Of a DNA stretch of 64,000 nucleotides, positions 61,301 through 64,000 are shown piece by piece (position 1 is the stretch's first letter; every line of letters starts with the position of its first letter). Source of the stretch: Campylorhamphus procurvoides (Eukaryota; Chordata; Aves; Passeriformes; Dendrocolaptidae). Below the pieces are notes generated by a model. That model did not search any database and was not told the origin of the DNA. It worked only from the letters and a program-made list of their open reading frames with translations. The stretch lies in assembly GCA_013396655.1 (NCBI GenBank), contig WBMV01000462.1, positions 2,041,807 to 2,105,806 on the forward strand, given 5' to 3'. A program made the translations under genes and the position numbers.

Positions 61301-64000
61301 CTCTACAAGTCAAGCAGCTTCACAACCAACCAATGCTACAGGTAAATACAGAACAACCCCGGGCTACTAGAGCAGCCTCCAATCCACTTCAGTTATGGTC
61401 CAAATGTTCCCAGACAAAAATCAGATCAGGATTTACAACCACACACATCTTTGCTCCGAACAGCTTTGCTCCGAAATAAATAGCTCAGAAGCTCCAACTT
61501 CTCAGCTACTTCTGTGCAGGAGGCACACGTGCATGCAGGGAACATCCTGAATTCTAGCACAAGTTACTAACAGAACATTGAGCCCAAGACACATTTCACT
61601 GAGGCTGGGTATTATAATATAATTTTCCATTTTATCCTCGTTTGAGAAAGAACAACTCTTTAACTGACCAAGTGTGTGCAAAACCCCCTTCAGAAGGTGC
61701 TTTCCATGAGCACTCTCATGACTTTGGAAACAAGGTCCTTAATTTCAGACGTTAGAAAAAGCTGTTCTGCGATGCAGAGCTGCAGCTGCCCAGCCCTCAC
61801 CTGTTCACTGTGCTCTCACCTCATTGTCTGATACCTGAGAGACTCACAGTTGTATTTCTTCTGTTTCAAATTACAAACTAGTGATAAGGAGCTGTGAAAT
61901 TATCGACCTCTTAGGAGAATGAGTCACTGCCACATGAAAAACAAAACCCACTTACAAGGCATGATCAGCTTAAGAGCAAGGCCTGATACTGAGACAACAG
62001 CTCAGTGCCAAGTTGCAGAATAAATGAGGAATGTAGTAAAGGGGAACACAGATGACCAGAGAGGTCCAGCCCTTGGAATAAACCCTCTCCCTTCCTCCCT
62101 TGAAGTCACCATCTTGTATTTCTCCTGTTCATATTGCTTCTATTTCTACAACAAGAAAAAACACCATTACAAGTGGAAACGCCTCTATAGCACAATCTCT
62201 CTGCAGACCACCATCATTAAAGAAAAAAAAAATTTAAAAAAGGGCTTAGTATTATTTTCAGTAATTGCAGCAGCAATTAAAGTTAGCCCGGCCCCCCCTT
62301 AAATACTTTCAATTACTCGGGTGAGGACAACAAAGGCCTTGAGCAATCAACACTCTTGAATAGGCAGGTAATTCTGTAATGGATCATCTAACAGACAAAC
62401 CAGAGCTGCACCAGGGTCCTCATTTTCCCCAGCCACACCTCAGGTGTGATCCCAGCAGGAGCAGGGGGATTTGGTACAACCATCCCTGACCCACACACGA
62501 GGGGTGTGTTTATACCATCACTCAGGTACCAGCTACATTAGACAGACTCTAATGCCACCCCTACCTTTAGGAGGCTGTTCAAATAAATTAGCCTTTGAAG
62601 TGAGGTTTGACACAAAGCTTTATTAAAAGGCTTTATTAAGATGTCACTATAAAGCAAAATCATTTTAATAAAAAATATTTAGGAACATTGCTCATATTTA
62701 CTGAAACAAAAATACTTTTGTAAGTCCTGCATCTCCTCTCCAGCACTTGTATGGAGCATTTACTTACTTTTCCAGTTTCAGCCAGTTGGCTGAGTTACCC
62801 TTTTAAGCTCCCATGCACACACAGAAGAATAAAAAAAAGCTCAGAGTTCATCAAAAAAATGCACTGTAAGACCAAAATAAAATTCTCCAAATTTAGAAGC
62901 AACAAGGCACTCTGTAACGACAACTTTGAAAACCTCTATCAAACACATTATTTACTTTTTTTCTTTTCAAGAAAGGTATCTGTCAAGTCATGTAAAAATA
63001 TATTTTCTTGACAATGAAAACAGCTAAAAGCATCCTCAAACATGTCATAGATATCTAGTTTACTCAGGCTGTGCAGAAAAGCAGACCAGTCTAACAAAAG
63101 GATAAAAGAAATCAATTTGTACTTAGGGTACTTATCAAATTAAGCACAAAAATCCAAATACAGCCAACAACAGATGTAATCACACTGATTTGAGGAAATG
63201 TGTAATTTAAAAAAAAACCAAACCAACAGAAACAAAGCAGTAACCTAACACAGTATTTGTGATTTGTCTAAATATTATTTTTAATCTTAACTTTTTAACT
63301 GTAACAAGAAAAACACTAGACCATTTCATAGAAGTCGTATGGGAGAGGCCTTGTATACTGTACTCCCAAAATACTGTTAACCAGGAAGAACTTCTTAAGC
63401 CAGAGACCTAAAACAAGCAGCATGGCCCACAATGAACCAAAAGAGCTCCTCAAGAGCTGCTGCTCATCCAGGCCCATTTACAACACTTCATTTAGAGTGA
63501 AAAACGCAGGTAATTATTTAATCTTTTCAGACAGAAAACATGAAAACGTCTCTCTCCATCCTCTCTTTAAATTCCACTTTCAGAATACAGTCTCGGCCTC
63601 CCTATCTCTTCCAGATGACTTTACTCCTCAATCCCTGTCCCAGAGCACCAGTTTTTAGGAAGCTGGGGTTTAACTACTCCAGTGACAACTAAATGTGGGA
63701 AAGGCAGAGAAATCTACTCATCAGGAGCCAATTCTCCAAACTTGGGCTCAAGACAGGGATCAGCTACTTATACATCATGGAAAGGCCCATTCCAGTGGAG
63801 GCCTCCCTTGCAAAAACTTCCCCTATAAACCTGGATTCAGTGCTGGAAAGGGTGTGATGCCTTCCCCCTAAGCAGAGGATGTAGACGCTGCAATGTGCTT
63901 ATACTTTATACCCATTCCTGGAAAGAAACAAAATTACTGAAGTCCTGAATATCTATGTTTATTGCACCTTATCACCCCAAACACCAGTAACACCAACACA

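Larger units (their letters stand above)
51605..64000 (-). other. PRRC2B: PRRC2B intron 1 (partial), no gene recognised
   Basis: These 12.4 kb show no CpG-rich block, no exon with homology and splice sites, and no RNA gene or CR1 element that I recognise, on either strand. Open frames up to 185 codons occur but have no family features. By synteny the next gene upstream should be beyond the window, and PRRC2B is expected to have a noncoding first exon. The stretch is therefore read as intron 1, with the promoter past 64000. A/T-rich low-complexity stretches occur near 62150-63300. Confidence 0.6.

Overview
This is vertebrate nuclear DNA and almost certainly avian. It holds three intron-containing genes with GT-AG splicing and two fragments of a CR1 retrotransposon 3' end, the dominant bird retroelement. 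The gene order UCK1 > < POMT1 < PRRC2B matches the conserved vertebrate block that is on human 9q34. All three coding sequences could be assembled exon by exon, with reading phase kept at every junction. They give 272 aa (UCK1), 725 aa (POMT1) and 2232 aa (PRRC2B), all close to the mammalian lengths. The species cannot be named from this window.

Layout: UCK1 (uridine-cytidine kinase 1) runs on the + strand, 261-3353, from a GC-rich start, with a 3'UTR to about 4665. POMT1 (protein O-mannosyltransferase 1) runs on the - strand, 16939 to 6348, convergent with UCK1; its 3'UTR ends near 5593. Its noncoding first exon and CpG-rich promoter lie near 18571-18700, after a first intron that holds a degenerate hexamer minisatellite. 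PRRC2B lies immediately upstream in the same orientation. Its 3'UTR is about 4.5 kb (18930-23442) and ends only about 0.3 kb before the POMT1 promoter. Its 31 coding exons run from 51551 down to 23443, and one giant 2064-nt exon encodes the Arg/Gly-rich disordered middle. A box C/D snoRNA, SNORD62, sits in PRRC2B intron 8. The remaining 12.4 kb (51605-64000) looks like PRRC2B intron 1, with the promoter outside the window.

The genes do not form a pathway. UCK1 salvages pyrimidine nucleosides, POMT1 starts O-mannosylation of alpha-dystroglycan in the ER, and PRRC2B is an RNA-associated translation factor. They are linked by conserved synteny and tight packing.

I found no previously unknown multi-gene system. 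The points most worth a second look are the SNORD62 gene, an 81-nt POMT1 intron that is open and in frame, a GC-AG intron in POMT1, near-consensus RFX, ETS and CRE sites at the POMT1 promoter, an overlapping uORF on PRRC2B, and in-frame alternative acceptors in PRRC2B.
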